From Trichodelitschia bisporula (taxonomy: Eukaryota > Ascomycota > Dothideomycetes > Phaeotrichales > Phaeotrichaceae): a DNA stretch of 64,000 bases. The notes beneath the pieces are model-generated. The model made no database searches. It had not been told where the DNA came from and saw only the letters and a list, made by a program, of their open reading frames with translations. The translations under genes and the position numbers were made by a program. The stretch is taken from contig ML996687.1 in assembly GCA_010356995.1 (NCBI GenBank), positions 497,803 through 561,802 on the forward strand, given 5' to 3'. Positions 11,517 to 24,223 of this stretch are shown here, piece by piece (the stretch's first letter is position 1; each line of letters starts with the position of its first letter).

Positions 11517-12203
11517 TTAGCTAGACCAGTCATCCTCGAACTCCACTTCCTCCTCTCGTAGGAACATTAGCATCTCATCATAATGATACATCTCATGCTC
11601 CCTTAGCACGTTCTGCACGGCCGTTCCGTCGCTAGGGGTGGTCGTAGCCGTGATCCGGACCTCCTGGAACCACCCGCAGTTGAAAGAGCAGTAATGCGTA
11701 ACAATCATGTCATCAGGGGAGCTTGGGGAGTTTGCAGCTTCGGTGGAGTGTAGTGCACTGTCACTCCCGGGGTGGAGGGCTTCTCCGCCAGTGTCGGTCT
11801 GCAGAGTTTCTCCGCCCGTGCGGGTCTGCAGGGCCCCCTCTGCCGTCGGAGTGCTGACGCGCGGACCGGTCTTGTTGTCTTCAGAGGGATCCTCCTCCAG
11901 GGAAGGCTCTGGGTCATAAACATTTGGATCTTCACGATTGATGACGTCGACGTTGCCCACTGCCCCAAGCTCATGTAGCTTAGCTTCCGAGATACTGACC
12001 CCGCTGTCGCCCGAAGTCAATGAAGGCATAGTGTCAGAAAACATATCGGGTTCCGGAACCGGCGAGCTCGAAGCCTCGGCGGCTGCGGAGGATGTGACTG
12101 ATGTCGGGGATGCAGGCTCATTAGGCGGAGATTCGATGCCGTCTTGTTGCCAGAGCGCATTCCACGGCGGGCTTGCTGAATTGATGTTATGGTTGTTCTC
12201 CAT
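11517..12203 (-). CDS. Acidic low-complexity orphan protein
   Basis: Single uninterrupted frame of 228 aa starting MENNHNINSASPPW. It is rich in Ser, Glu and Pro, with a short internal repeat around residues 125-150 (GALQTRTGGE, ETLQTDTGGE, EALHPGSDSA). The last 65 residues are better structured in appearance, with HYCSFNCGWF and a His-rich LREHEMYHYDEMLMFL, which could be a degenerate Cys/His zinc site, followed by an acidic tail. I do not recognise the family. Codon use and length make a chance frame unlikely but not impossible. It lies alone in gene-poor DNA. Confidence 0.5.
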   Translation of the reverse strand: MENNHNINSASPPWNALWQQDGIESPPNEPASPTSVTSSAAAEASSSPVPEPDMFSDTMPSLTSGDSGVSISEAKLHELGAVGNVDVINREDPNVYDPEPSLEEDPSEDNKTGPRVSTPTAEGALQTRTGGETLQTDTGGEALHPGSDSALHSTEAANSPSSPDDMIVTHYCSFNCGWFQEVRITATTTPSDGTAVQNVLREHEMYHYDEMLMFLREEEVEFEDDWSS

Positions 12204-15200
12204 GGCTATAGAGGTTGATGGCGATCACCTAAAAATTGATCATCGAAGTTGGTTTGATTGCAGTGGGTCCGTAACGTGGGTGGATGACGTTGAAAGGAGC
12301 TGTAGAAGCACTTGCGGGGGAAGATGGCAGATAATATAGTGCATTCCAGACAGCCCACTTGAACAACGCATAGTGTGTCGAGTCACGGTCAGAGGACTTT
12401 TTCACCTCCAATCAACCAATATCTTTCGCGGTACTTGGTGACTGCAGTGGGAATGAGAGGGGGCATTAAGGCAATCCTGTACGCTGGCACCTTCCGTCCA
12501 CTCACTCCGTATGAAGAAGCCCATCAAGGAAAACTTCGGTGTGCGCTCACTGCTTTCTGCAGAGAATGGCAGCTGAGAGGTTTGGTGGTCGAATTACGGG
12601 GACAGCCACGACGTCAATCTCGCCGACACGTGCCAGTCTCCAGCAGCAGCTGTGCAGCCCACCTCAAAGCCCATGAGGACGAACTCGGTTGATTTCCGAA
12701 TATTGCCTACATCATTTGAAACGCTGCTGCTAGCTCAACCGGGTCCACGTATGTGGCACAGTTGTGACGGCGTGTAGAAAACGGACAGCGCTCGAGAGTT
12801 AGGAGCATATCCCCCCCCCCCAGCTGCTGCTATCCTCCACTAGTAGGCGAGACCATCGGATGGACGGAAGGCAAGCGGCCACAAACTATCCGAAGAAGGT
12901 CTTGACCGCCTCAATTCTCAAAAACACCCAGACGAGGGCAGCTGCAGTGGGGCGTACTTGTTATGTGATATCTGCGGAAATCCACATGAGGAATGAATCG
13001 CGTGATAGCAGGTACTGGCTTGAGGCTGTACAATCGTGTTCAGCTCCTGTTCGTGAACCTCGCCGCCCAAGCGTCGTTTGCGGTGACTTTCTTAAGAGCT
13101 GTGATAGTGCGCTGGCAGCGCCGAGTCTAGGCTTGTGCCTAGGACCGATGTGGCTGCGTATTCCCGCCGCCTAAAATGCAGAGAGGAGATGCAGTGAAGG
13201 CGCCACGTCATGATCCGAAGTGATCCGCGCCGGGATCCCGGAGGTCGGGAGGAGGGCGCTATAGGCGTGGCACCGAGAGGAGATGGCCGTCACCGGGGAA
13301 CGGGTCAAAAAAAGAAAGGGGGTTGTGCAACAAGCTCTTGAGTTTGAAGTGCCGCCGTTGGAACGGCAAGTCGCCCTGGCGATGTGGCGTTTTTGACAAG
13401 GCTTATCCCGGTCGATGGGAAATCTCCCAACGGCACTTCGAACCACTTGGCTCACGCCCTCGGTGTGTCGTCAATGTAGCTTTCGCACATGAGAGTCCAG
13501 CTCGATATGGGAATATGGGAAGCGGTCCGGTTGGCCATCGGTCAGATAGTGCTTGATTGTTCGCTGCGCAAGACAACGACATACCGACTATAACCGGTAC
13601 TCGAACGGCTGAAGGTATCGGTCGTGACTAGCAAATGTCGCATTGACGTGGATATAGACATAGCTCCGACATACAGATCCTCTGGGCGTTACGCACGATG
13701 TATGGCGTGCAGCTTCGCTCGAAGTTCGGAGCATCTTATTTCTTCAGGCCGTAAGGTGTCCACCGGCTTCCGTAGCCGAGCCCACAGAAGGCCGAATAAT
13801 TGAGATCCAGGCCATCCGTCCCAACTCCAATGCTTCGCTCTCAGTTGATGAAGACGGATGCCCTTTCCCCAAGGGAAGGGCAAAATTGGAGGTCCTTCCA
13901 GGTACGAACCCAGTTACAGGATGCGATCCATGGTCCAGAGTACGAAGCGTTGCGCGTTTCCATGCGAAGAAGAGGCCAGTTTTGGACCAAGAGAAGGCCA
14001 GCTTTGGACCAGGAGGCGACGCAGCAAAGATAATTGAGGTGAAAGTCCTCAAAAGGATAGTCCTGCCAAAAATCAACCAAGGAACATCCGGTTCCCCTCA
14101 CCCGGTACCGGAATCTGAACGAGACTGCCTTAGGTCGAAGGACGTTCCATCCAATCAAGTCAAGATCGAATATAAGCTTCCACGGCCTGATTGGTTTCGC
14201 CCGGTTCGACGTACCACTTCCGTCGAGGCCGCAATGTAACGAAAGGGCCCTCTCCAGCGCTGCCATCGCCAGCTTCATGTGCCGGCGTGATGACGTGCAA
14301 CGTATCTCGTCTCTTCGGTTTTGTTGAATGGTACCTTTTCCGCATCAGTCTTCAAGTGCCCTGCCCATCTCCAAATTGGGGGTCTCGAGCTTATACGTCT
14401 TCAAGCTAATGGTTCCACGTCCTTCTTCCGGCATCCTTTTACTGCCACAATTCCGCCTGCTTGGATGACGACCTACTTGGGCTGCAGCACTTTGAAGACC
14501 AGTTGAGCGCTTTGCAACCTGTTGGCTTAATACCAGTGACTTGGAAATACTGTGGCGATGATCATTGACTTCTATTAGCAGCGATCTGGATGTCGATGCC
14601 TGACGCCACATCGAACGTGGCATAGGCTTAATGGCTTTTTCGATCACAGCCTCAATATCCCAAAAGCGGATGAACTAGACAGCAGCACCCTACGATAGTA
14701 ATTGCTGCCAGGCTACTGAGATCCGGCTTTCGCCGCAATTTTCCCCCCCTTCATCATCGTCATCGAGTAGAGAGGCCTAAAACGCACTGATCGTTCCACC
14801 GCATCTCCAGGCTTCTTCGCCTCCACCGTCGAATTATGGTTTTCAGTCGGGGATTTTCGAGTGCATGGACTTTAGCTTGGAGTGCCTTGAGTTTCCCGTC
14901 CGATGCGATAAATTCCGCTGAATCCAAAGCCATGGGGTAGTCGCAGAAGTCAAAAATGGCTCCCTCGCCTCTCCAACGCTCAGCACGGGCGGGGATAAAG
15001 GTGCAGGGCTAGGGAATCCATGGAGGCCCGGATGAATCGGAAGACCAATGTCGTGGGTTAGAGACAAGGTGAATACAGATACGAGATGTGCGGGGGGGTC
15101 ACCTTGCTAGCGTTGGGGTGTCTCGCCCTACCGGCCCATGGTAAGGCGTGAAGTTAGCACGGCGCACGAGCATTCACTTTCCGACGGTCCCATGGCACAA

Positions 15201-16589
15201 ACCGCTTCACCACTCTTGACAGCTCACACTTTCCTTCACAATATACCCCCATTTCCAGATGGTCACTTCCTCGCCGACCAAGCCGAATAGGCGCGTCGCC
15301 AGCTGCGACGCCGCGACAACGGGGACAAGGGAGTCGAACAGAGTGCGGGCAGACGATGTCTGCCGGGTCCATTTCAGGTCAGCAATTTCTTAAGTACCAG
15401 TATGCCAGCGGCTCCCAAAAGGAAGTCGATTCGAATCCGTACACGCTGCTCTTTGATCGCACCGACCAGCTTCTCCATAGCGTCCGTCGCGGGATTTACC
15501 TGAGCCCGAACATTGCTGTTGTCCAGGTTGCCCCAATTCTCACTGCGGTGGTAGACGGCCGCGGTACCGGAGTATCCGTTTAAGCTACGTGCAACGCTAC
15601 ACTGGTGATACCCAAATGCGGAGGGTTCGATCCCGCCACATTTGAGCTGGACAGAGATCCTGGCGCCCTGAGAGGACGTACCTGCTTAACCGGAGTTCCA
15701 ATGGCCGTCGACCGCTCTTTCCGACCTTGGGGCCAGATGGAGAAACAGCAATCCAGCAGCATGATCTCGCGTTCCCCGCAGATATCCGTTGTTGGGAAAG
15801 CAATTTCCACTCTTCTGCGCAACCTTGTCATGGACTGCTCTGCCATCCCTCCGGATTGCCAACTCACTTGTATTCAGCAAGTACCACCGTATGGCAAAGC
15901 CGTCGATTCTGCCATGCTTTCCAGTGCCCTGAGCCGAGACGGCGTCCGATGGTGAATCCCGTATCTTATTGACTCCAACATGCGGGAATCGAACACCATC
16001 ACACTGACCAATTCTGTTGGCGTCGATCACTATGCGCAAATAATCTGGCTAGTGTCAAGGCAGCTGCAAGAATGCAAACGTAGCGCTTCAACAGTCTACC
16101 GTACCAGTTCACAGATCTCGCCCAGTGGCTGCTCTAACAAGCTCACCTACCCCTAGGCCCTTGTACAAAGCGTGGCTGCCAAATGCAGATATGGTGTTGG
16201 TGCAAGGATGCAACTGCATTGAGTCTTCTAGCACCTCGCACTGGTATGGCAGCTCTGTTCGGCCGAATCTTTCAATCGCCATGCCGCTGCGTGCCCATCA
16301 CAGCATCTGTGGCAACAACGCTTGCCGGCTGACGCCCCTTCCATCATTCTCTACTACATAGCATAGAGCGGCAACTGCATCCATAATGGCGTTGAACCTG
16401 TTCGATATGCTGCTGTCACAGCCCTCTTCACTTTCGATCAACCATCTCAACATCTTCACACAGCGGACATCTCAGCCTATCTCTCACTAGCACATTCTTA
16501 ACAAGTTATCCTTCGTTCACCCATTTATTCAGATCTCTCACTCAATACCAAGCTGCTTGAGCAACGGTGGTTTCAGTGGCTCCATTGAC
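12204..16589. other. 4.4 kb gene-poor stretch with coding-like fragments
   Basis: No complete gene can be supported. Two stretches look weakly coding. One is a plus-strand frame from an acceptor-like site at about 13747 to a stop at 14239. The other is a 72-codon minus-strand frame at 15154-15372 that starts MDPADIVCPH and holds two Cys pairs (CPRC, CEGKC). Neither matches a family I know. These could be small orphan genes, exons of an unresolved gene or decayed remains. Confidence 0.35.
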
Positions 16590-17993
16590 ATGGAACTATG
16601 CGTGGGCTCGGATGCCCCGAAGAATGACGAAGTTCCCAGTGCTTCAGACCCTCATAGCCCTCACGGAGGTCTTCAAAGCTCTTCGGATGCCGGGAATGCC
16701 AGCGGTCCTGACGGCAATGACTATGAGGACAATGGGTCCGACGGCAAGGAATCCGACGTAAAGTACTCCGGTGGAGAGTCCTCCATCGGAAAGGCATACG
16801 ACGGCGACCACTCCAGCGGCCATGGCGGTGACGGATCCAGTGCCTCGTGGATGTTCCATTCAAGTAACGACTCCGACAGCCCTCTTGAACAGGCGGTCGC
16901 CCCGTAACTGATCCTCGAAGACCCCATTACGCATCAGCTAATTTTTCCCAGCGTGCTCACTCTGAAAGAAATCTGGGACAGAAAGATGAAGGAGCAACGG
17001 AGCAGCTGTCGATGGAGCCCGCCCCATGATCATGATACTTACCCTCTCAACTGGTTTGGATCTGTGGAGCGGGGGAGAGCACTTCTAGCCATGATGAAAG
17101 CTGGTTCCCTCGCCGAAGCGTCACGAATCTACGGCAATGATGCCTCAAGCAAGTTCCCTGACCTGACAGGCGACGTGATGAAGGATTTCGGCTGGGCTAC
17201 CGAGCGCGGTGATGGTAAGCTGAACCAGTTCATTACCATGTACTACAACATGTACGATGTTCTAGAGACCACCGACGACCCATTTGGTGTCGACATCATG
17301 GTGGACCACTTATATCCGTGGTTCGACGAGGAAAATAATTTCCATAAAGTAAATTACTACTTCCGGGCTTGTCCCTTGACACTGAAATAGCAGGGAACCA
17401 AAGCTTCTTACAAAAACACGTATCTCGTGGATAGCGGAATCATCATTGCCTGGTCAAACTTCAGTCCAGGGCATATGATAGCCAGAAACCAGGACATAGA
17501 GTGGGATCCGGAAGATCCTCCGGATTTTGAGACAGCGGAAATTCCCCCGCCTCTCCATCACTGGTCCGACTTTGCGCACCTTTTTTGGAGAGAGCAGTGC
17601 ATTGAGAACCTGGTCGATCCGGCAACGCTACGCTACGTAGCGTGCGACTGGATCATAAACGAGGCCACCCATCACATCGTAAAGTATGCAATATTGTGCT
17701 TGACTCAAGAGCTCGAACTCCCTCGTTGGGAAACGGGTCCATTTGTGATTTCCATGGAAGAAGACGAGGGTCTGGCTCTTTTGGGCAGCCCGAAAGGGCG
17801 GGGTATCGGATGGATGCTCCTCCAGCACAAGGATACTTTTGGAGTGAAAGCAGTAACCCACGCCTTGTGCTTCAGGACTGCTCTCAGCAAAGACTTTTTT
17901 CCCGGGGAGTGGTACGAGAGCATAGAAATTATCTTTGTCATCGATGATGTACCCGCAGAGGCAGCGGGCGAAAACAAAATTCCGCATGGGTGA
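16590..17993 (+). CDS. Unnamed family protein, copy 1 (paralog of the gene at 61.4 kb)
   Basis: Three exons, 16590-16903, 16952-17348 and 17391-17993, give about 437 aa. The first exon encodes a disordered Ser/Gly/Asp-rich leader. The rest is globular: FPDLTGDVMKDFGW, FGVDIMVDHLYPW, DSGIIIAWSNFSP, HHWSDFAHLFWRE, DPATLRYV and WETGP...LALLGS...GVKAV. The same blocks occur in the same order in the protein at 61371-63112, so the two are paralogs. The first intron has a GCTAAT branch site. The second is 42 nt; its acceptor could be TAG at 17390 or CAG at 17393, and both keep the frame. ATG 16590 is the first in frame. No enzyme motif, signal peptide or membrane segment is seen. Function unknown. 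Confidence 0.7.
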
Positions 17994-19949
17994 GAAGGAC
18001 AATACGGAGCAAAGTGACAGTCCAGTATAGAGGGCGAGAAAATCTTTGCCTGATTCCGCGGATGCGTAGATGGCTTGGGTTCTGTTGTTGCATTCATTCG
18101 GGGTATGTTCTCGTTTGTTCCGCAGATCGAGTTCGCCTCACTGTTCAGCTAACCTTAAGAAGACTTTCGTTTAGCACGTTGCTTGTTCCCGTGGTTAGGA
18201 TCGAAGGTCGCTTAAACGGTGTGACCATTCAGTCATTTTCGCTACATCAGAGTGTGAGACAGAGCCAGACCTGGGCCCGAGCCCACCTGTGTCTATCGGT
18301 GGTGATTGCAATGGCTCTTGACTGTCAGTGGAAGGGAAAATATGCAGTGTTCACTGTCGCAATATCAAGAGCGCCTAGAAAGTCCATCTTTTGTACTCTA
18401 ATAGTTCTAGTCGGTATTCACAGTCGCGTGGTCGAAAGTGACGGAATCAGAGTTCTTCCCCTTGAACCGATCACCATCTCGTCAGACCCTGAAGAGCCGC
18501 CGTGAACTGTCACACATGTCCATTCAGACGGAAGCTCCTTCAACCGAGAGGCAGCAGTGCACCAACGCTCCGAAAGTGTGATCATTCAGTTTCACCTCCA
18601 CCCGAAGCTGAAACGGGCCTCAAGAAGCGCGATGAAGCTCAAAATAGGATCGAGCAAGTTGAGGTTGGTGATCACGAGACAATTATCCGTCTCCACCTTA
18701 AGACCCTGGCGTTTCGTTTCACTTTGATGGTGAAGGGCACCATGATTGGCCTCGCGTTGCGCCCCCGAAGCGCCGCAGGAAAACGGCCCCAACCAATCGC
18801 CTGAACACAGCCATTTCACGACGATGTCGCGCCCGGGAGTGCACGCCGGCGCTTTCGTCGTGAGAGAGTGGGGCGAAAGAGAAAACACCAAAAGTCAGGA
18901 GAGGAGATGCTCGCGATGTCGACGGAGCTACGGCTTCGTGGTGCAGTTCAATATGTCCATCTTCAGGGCGATGCATCGAAGCCCGTGGCACCGTCCAGAG
19001 TGGCCTTGGCGGCCCCAAAGCCCGTGGCCGCGATGACATCACTACGCCACATGGGCCCTTTGCCCTGCAAACTGGGCAGGGTCATGAGCTTTAAAACCAC
19101 GTCGCTTCCCACCAGCCTCATCAAGTCGACGCCCTCCGCCTCGAAAAGGACAGAAGTCACCGTCCACCCCATCGCTTCAAGCCTTCGATAATAATCCACT
19201 GCCCCCCCCGCATCAGCTCGCAAATAGAACGGCGCGCGCGCATCCGAAAGTGCTTCTGTCTCCCCCGTTTCGCAGGGCAGGCAGCAACAGCACGGACAAG
19301 CAGCAGGATGCGCGCGCGCTGCGACTCTGCCCTCTGACGTTCGCTCCGTGTCGACGACTCTCATCGTCGCGCGGGGCACTGGCTGGGACGCCACGAGTGG
19401 CTCCGGCAGTCGAGGAGCCGCTGCGGGGTTGTGTGCGGTGATTGGGTGGACGGTGGGCGGATCCTAGGCGCCCGGCCTTTGGGTCGTTTCATGTTTTGGT
19501 GGAGAGAGTGGGCGGCAGGTGAGTTTCGTACCCTTCCTATTTTGGCTGTGGTCCTCTTTTGGGCGTTGATGCTCCGTCGGTGAACGTCGTTTGCTTTGTT
19601 CACGATGCGATGCGATGCGATGTCTTTGTTTCGCCTTGGCGGGGTGGGGCCGTGTGACTTGTCCTTTGTTGCCGCTTTGTATGAGTGGTGTTTTCCGTCA
19701 ATGGCTTTATTGAGCGGACTACTCCCCGCCCATGGAACTCTTCTATTCTGCAGACTTCTCTCAATAGCCTGGCGTCCATCCATCGCTTTCCCTTCCTGTG
19801 TGTACTTCGTCAATAGTTTCCTCTTTTCTTAATCCTCGCTCTGGCAGCTATTCACCTCGTCTCAATTCACACAGCCTGGCGCTGCCCATAATCAGCCTTT
19901 CTAATACCTCTCCCAGACCTCCACCACCTCATCATCACCAACCTCCATC
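17994..19949. other. Intergenic, includes PRM1 leader; no gene supported
   Basis: About 2 kb. Frames at 17990-18505 (plus) and 18963-19394 (minus, 143 codons) have no recognisable content. The last 150 bases before PRM1 are pyrimidine-rich, as is common for fungal 5' UTRs. Confidence 0.45.
19603..19622. repeat. (CGATG)4 microsatellite
   Basis: Four perfect tandem copies of a 5 bp unit in the PRM1 upstream region. Confidence 0.9.
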
Positions 19950-22157
19950 ATGGCCTTCGTGGAAAACCGACAGCAAACCCTTTCGGCTATGCCTCCGCCC
20001 TCCTCCGCTGGCGATCATGAGATGCGAGACTACTACGCCGGTCAGGATGCACCGCGACCTTCCCCGAACCAAGCACCGTACCTTACGCCATACCTCGGCC
20101 TCCGGGCCCGCCTATCCCAAGTTTGGATCAACCGATGGACTATTCTCTTACTCCTAGTGCTCGTCCGCACTTTACTCGCCATCGCGAGTACCGACAACCA
20201 ACTGAAATCGGCTCGCCGCGAAGCTCTCTCTGCATGCACCAATGTCGAAAAGGTCGGTAGCGCCATGGCCTCCATGCCACACTACATGAGCCAGGGCGTC
20301 AACAAAATGACCGCCACCGGAATCACGCGCGCTGTCAACGGACTTGAGAGCGTCACCGAGTTGATGGTCACCGGCGTTGAGGAGATTGTCGTGTTCTACA
20401 TCGGAATGCTGACTAATACCTACCTGTGCCTGACCACCTTTGCCGTCACCGGCAGCCTCTCCTCCACGCTTGAGGGGCTCCAGAAGGCGCAGGATGGCCT
20501 GAACAATGCCATTGGTACTATCACTAGCGACATCAGCTCCACTGCCGACACTCTCCAGCAAGGCCTCAACGGGCTCACGTCGGGAGTCAACACCTTCACG
20601 GGCGGTTCGCTCCCCAAGGTCGACTTCTCGAAGCCGATCAACGAGCTCAAGAACCTCAAGCTGCCCACCGACGTCACTGGCGACCTGCAGAAGCTCAATT
20701 CCTCCATGCCGACCTTTGTGCAGGTTAAGAACGCCACCGAGACGGTGATCCGTTTCCCGTTTGACGAGCTCAAGAAGCTCATCAACAGCACCATCGGCGG
20801 CTATCAGTTTAACACGTCGGTGCTGCCTGTGCCGCAAAAAGAAGCTCTTAGCTTCTGTTCTGACAATAACGGCATCAACGACTTCTTTGATGGCCTCTTG
20901 CACGTCTCACACGTCGCGCGTATCGTCTTCATCGTCGTGCTCTTGACGCTTGCGATCGCCATCTGCCTCCCAATGGCATGGCTCGAAATTCGCCGCTGGC
21001 GCAGCTTGCAGCAGCGTGCACCGCTCATCGCAAAGCACGCGGTTGACCCCATCGACGGCATCTACATGGCCTCGCGCCCGTACACCTCGCGCCTCGGCAT
21101 TGCCGTCGCCGACCGCGTCCACTCACCGCGTGCCAAGCTTGTCGCCCGCTGGGCCGTTGCCTACTCAACATCCATGCCCGCGCTGTTCGTTCTTGCACTC
21201 GGTCTCGCCGGTCTATTCGCTTGCCTGTGCCAGTTCATCCTGCTCCGCGCTCTTCAGAAGCAGGTCCCGGGCTTGACGGATCAGGTCGCCAATTTCACGG
21301 GTGCCGTCGTGCGCAAGGTCGACGCTGCGTCCATGCAGTGGGCCAACGGCACTAACGCGGCCATTGCGGCGGAAAATGCGCGCTTCAACGAGGAAATCTT
21401 TGGGTGGGTCAATACCAGTACCACGGCGGTGAACGCGACTCTCAACAAGTTTGTCGACGAGACAATGTCGCTGCTCAACGCATCTTTCGGTGGTACTCCG
21501 CTCTACACGCCCATCAAGGAGGTCTTCAACTGCCTCGTCGGCCTCAAGGTCGCGGGCATTCAGTCCGGTTTGACGTGGGTACACGATAATGCCCATGTGT
21601 CCTTCCCGACCTTGGGCAATGACACCCTGTCACTCACCGCGCTGTCCAAGAATTCTGACTCGACCTCCGATGACAATTTCCTTGCGAACCCAGAGAGCGC
21701 TTCCCGCGACGACATCAGCAATGCCGTCCTGCGCGTCACGGACCTTATCGCTGCCGCGATCCGGCAGGAAGCCATTATCTCGACTTGCATCCTGCTAGTG
21801 TGGCTCATCATTGTGCTCATCGGCATTGGCCGTGCCATCATGATGCTGTCATCACAGGATAAGGTCCGCGGCGAAGCCGGCAATGAGTACAACATCCCAC
21901 GTGGCTACAACCCGACGGTGCCTGAGCACTTTGGGGCGGAGCCCAAGATCCCTCGCCCCCAGAGCGCTGCTCCGCCATACGTCCCGCGCGAAGACGTCGA
22001 TCCGGACGTCAACACGCATTCGCCGTACACGCTCAACCCGCATCCGTTTCCTCGCAAGGATGATACTCGGCGCGAGAGCGCATCGAGCGCGTGGCCGTTT
22101 CAGCGCAACCTGACTGGTGGTGCGCAGCACAATAACGAGAAGAGTGGTTTCATTTGA
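19950..22157 (+). CDS. PRM1: Plasma membrane fusion protein Prm1
   Basis: 735 aa in one uninterrupted frame, the usual length for filamentous ascomycete Prm1. This multispanning glycoprotein acts at the contact zone in plasma-membrane merger during mating and, in filamentous fungi, during vegetative cell fusion. Five hydrophobic segments are visible at about residues 60-78, 141-163, 320-345, 405-432 and 607-630. Between them are two large outer loops rich in N-x-[ST] sites (for example NATETV and NGTN) and amphipathic repeats. The opening block YLGLRARLSQVWINRWTILL and SYSTSMPALFVLALGLAGLF-type core segments are typical. The C-terminal tail after about residue 635 is cytosolic, Pro-rich and ends NNEKSGFI. 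The start is the first ATG with an A-rich context. The gene stands alone between gene-poor flanks. Confidence 0.93.
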   Translation: MAFVENRQQTLSAMPPPSSAGDHEMRDYYAGQDAPRPSPNQAPYLTPYLGLRARLSQVWINRWTILLLLVLVRTLLAIASTDNQLKSARREALSACTNVEKVGSAMASMPHYMSQGVNKMTATGITRAVNGLESVTELMVTGVEEIVVFYIGMLTNTYLCLTTFAVTGSLSSTLEGLQKAQDGLNNAIGTITSDISSTADTLQQGLNGLTSGVNTFTGGSLPKVDFSKPINELKNLKLPTDVTGDLQKLNSSMPTFVQVKNATETVIRFPFDELKKLINSTIGGYQFNTSVLPVPQKEALSFCSDNNGINDFFDGLLHVSHVARIVFIVVLLTLAIAICLPMAWLEIRRWRSLQQRAPLIAKHAVDPIDGIYMASRPYTSRLGIAVADRVHSPRAKLVARWAVAYSTSMPALFVLALGLAGLFACLCQFILLRALQKQVPGLTDQVANFTGAVVRKVDAASMQWANGTNAAIAAENARFNEEIFGWVNTSTTAVNATLNKFVDETMSLLNASFGGTPLYTPIKEVFNCLVGLKVAGIQSGLTWVHDNAHVSFPTLGNDTLSLTALSKNSDSTSDDNFLANPESASRDDISNAVLRVTDLIAAAIRQEAIISTCILLVWLIIVLIGIGRAIMMLSSQDKVRGEAGNEYNIPRGYNPTVPEHFGAEPKIPRPQSAAPPYVPREDVDPDVNTHSPYTLNPHPFPRKDDTRRESASSAWPFQRNLTGGAQHNNEKSGFI

Positions 22158-24223
22158 ACGCTCTGTTTGATCCAAAAAGAAAATAAAAAAATTGTTTGGC
22201 CTGGAACTCTTCGCGTCGCCGCTGACCTTTCCCCCTCCGCCTTCGGGTGTGTAGGCTCTGAGTCTATGGTCGACGCCCAGGAATTTTTCGTCATTCTCTC
22301 CATAGGCTTTCCCGGATACCGAAATGGCCGGATGGTCCTCGTCGTGTTGAGGGACATTTTTTCTCCTCGACGAAACCGCTATTAAATGATTGACGGGCGT
22401 CTGTCCTCGTCGCTTATTACCGGAAACCGTGAGCTTGTTTTTCGAGTGTTTGAGTTGCGTTGTTGCCTTCCTTGTCCGACGTTGAGCCGGCCCAGCTCCC
22501 CTTTTCCCTTCTGCTGTTTATCAGGAGCACGTGGAAAACGCGGCGAGCAGGCCGTCCCTGTACCGGTAAAGTTCTCGAACTCGCAGCCCTCTGCCTCCCG
22601 CCTCCAGTCTCCCACGTCCGAACCCCGTGTTCATCCCCCCGCCCGTAACCCTCCCTCTCACTCCAAACCCCCTGCTGGTTGTATCTTCGGACCCGGCTGT
22701 GCGCGGATGCAGTGAGTGGGCGGGCCGGGTTGTGCGCGGTTGATGGGCCGGGCCGAGGGCGTGGGGTTCTGTGCCGGACATATTGGGTATGGTCGCTGCA
22801 CTTCCCTGCTTAGCTAACGTGGAACTGCGCGGCTGGGCGAATCCTTGGACCCGCGTTTGCACGCTGGCTGTATCCTTGGATTCCCGTTGTGTGGTGCCCG
22901 TGGGCGACGTTGGGATAACATGTGCCTAAGAGCGTTCGATAGTGATATCGACACCCGAGCCTCCGTCCCGCCTGGCTGGTATTTTTGTATTTGTTTCAGT
23001 TGTTGAGGGGACCAGCCAGTGTGGGGGAATAATTGACCTTAGGGGATTGCGTTCCGATGAGGACGGGTTGAGGAGGATTGCGTTGTGGGCGCGCTATGTG
23101 GGCGTTTCCCTTTCTGACTTAGATCGTGGGCCGGTTTATGCCCGGAGGACATTTGGTGGGGGAATCACTTTCTTGTGAGGTGTGATGGGGTCGCGGGCAG
23201 ATTGTATGATTCACGGAGGTCTGTGTTGTCGAGATGTGGACCGTCACTCTTTTGGTTGTCGGCTGGGGAGATGGTGGTTCCGGCCACTGTGATGGACCTA
23301 CAGTGAATTAAGATACTTCTCCCCGTTTCTTGTGCTTTGATGGTGATGTTCTCTGTGATGTATGACTGCAGTGGAACCAGTCCAATGCCCAACTCTCAGG
23401 AATGCTGCAACGTGCCCCTTGCATCCGCGGAGACCGCCGTCATAGCAAAGGCATTGTCCGCTTCTTTCGACCCTGTAGTTCTAGGTGTTTGGTTCGCCCC
23501 GATGAGGCGGCTCGGAATACGGCATGGGGCCGAACCTTAATCCAACCACGTTGTCCCTCTCAGCCTTATGGACAAGGCTAGGAGCACAGCTTCCGCAGGC
23601 AAGGGCATATCTTGTGTGGGAAGTATCTACCACCAGCATGGGATGAACACGAACTTTGTCTCAAGCGGCTCCACTGCCCACATCCACCTCCGCTTGCTCG
23701 TCGTCATTATACATACTTACATTTCTGCAGTCGTTGTCATCGCACTTGTGCGGTGAGCATTCTTCCACCACCGGCGCCATCGGACACAAGCGCCCATTCA
23801 ACTGGCCCACCATCCGTCGCTATATCGTGTACTTGAAAATGCTTGGCGGCGTGCAAGGGAACGACCCCCAACGAGGGGAGCAAACACACAACATACCTGC
23901 TCGCCAAGGAGAAGAATACCAAATGGGCCAAGGAGAAGACTACCAGATGGGGTCCCCCATTGACCATCCCCACCATTTCCTCCACAACAACTTTCCCAGC
24001 AAGCCATTCCCATGCTCCACTGATCTCATCGCTATTGCACTCGCAACCCTTTGCCTCCTCGAATTCAAGCTTTCAGAGAACACAAAACTTCTTCAAGAGG
24101 TACGTACCGGAGAAACCGGTTCTAAAAACATTGTTCCCGGCATTTTATTCACTGTCCAAGCCTCTCGCCAGCCATTTGCTCTGCCTCCTAGAACTGGTAC
24201 CGCCGATCACCGGAGTCGGCAAC
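22158..24223. other. Intergenic, no gene supported
   Basis: About 2 kb. Around 23905-23952 there is a tandem duplication of a 24 bp unit starting CAAGGAGAAGA. Two overlapping frames from 23656 and 23843 run into the next gene. One could be its 5' part, but nothing decides between them, so both are left out. Confidence 0.4.

Noticed and set aside
15600-15650. GGTTCGATCCC resembling a tRNA B box
   Set aside because: No pairing T stem, no acceptor stem and no A box at the right distance.
17990-18505. 171-codon plus-strand frame after the 16.6 kb gene
   Set aside because: It overlaps the preceding stop codon region and has no recognisable feature; probably 3' UTR.
18963-19394. 143-codon minus-strand frame
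   Set aside because: Protein-like in places (GAAKATLDGATGF) but no domain, no splice support and GC-rich surroundings; left out for lack of evidence.
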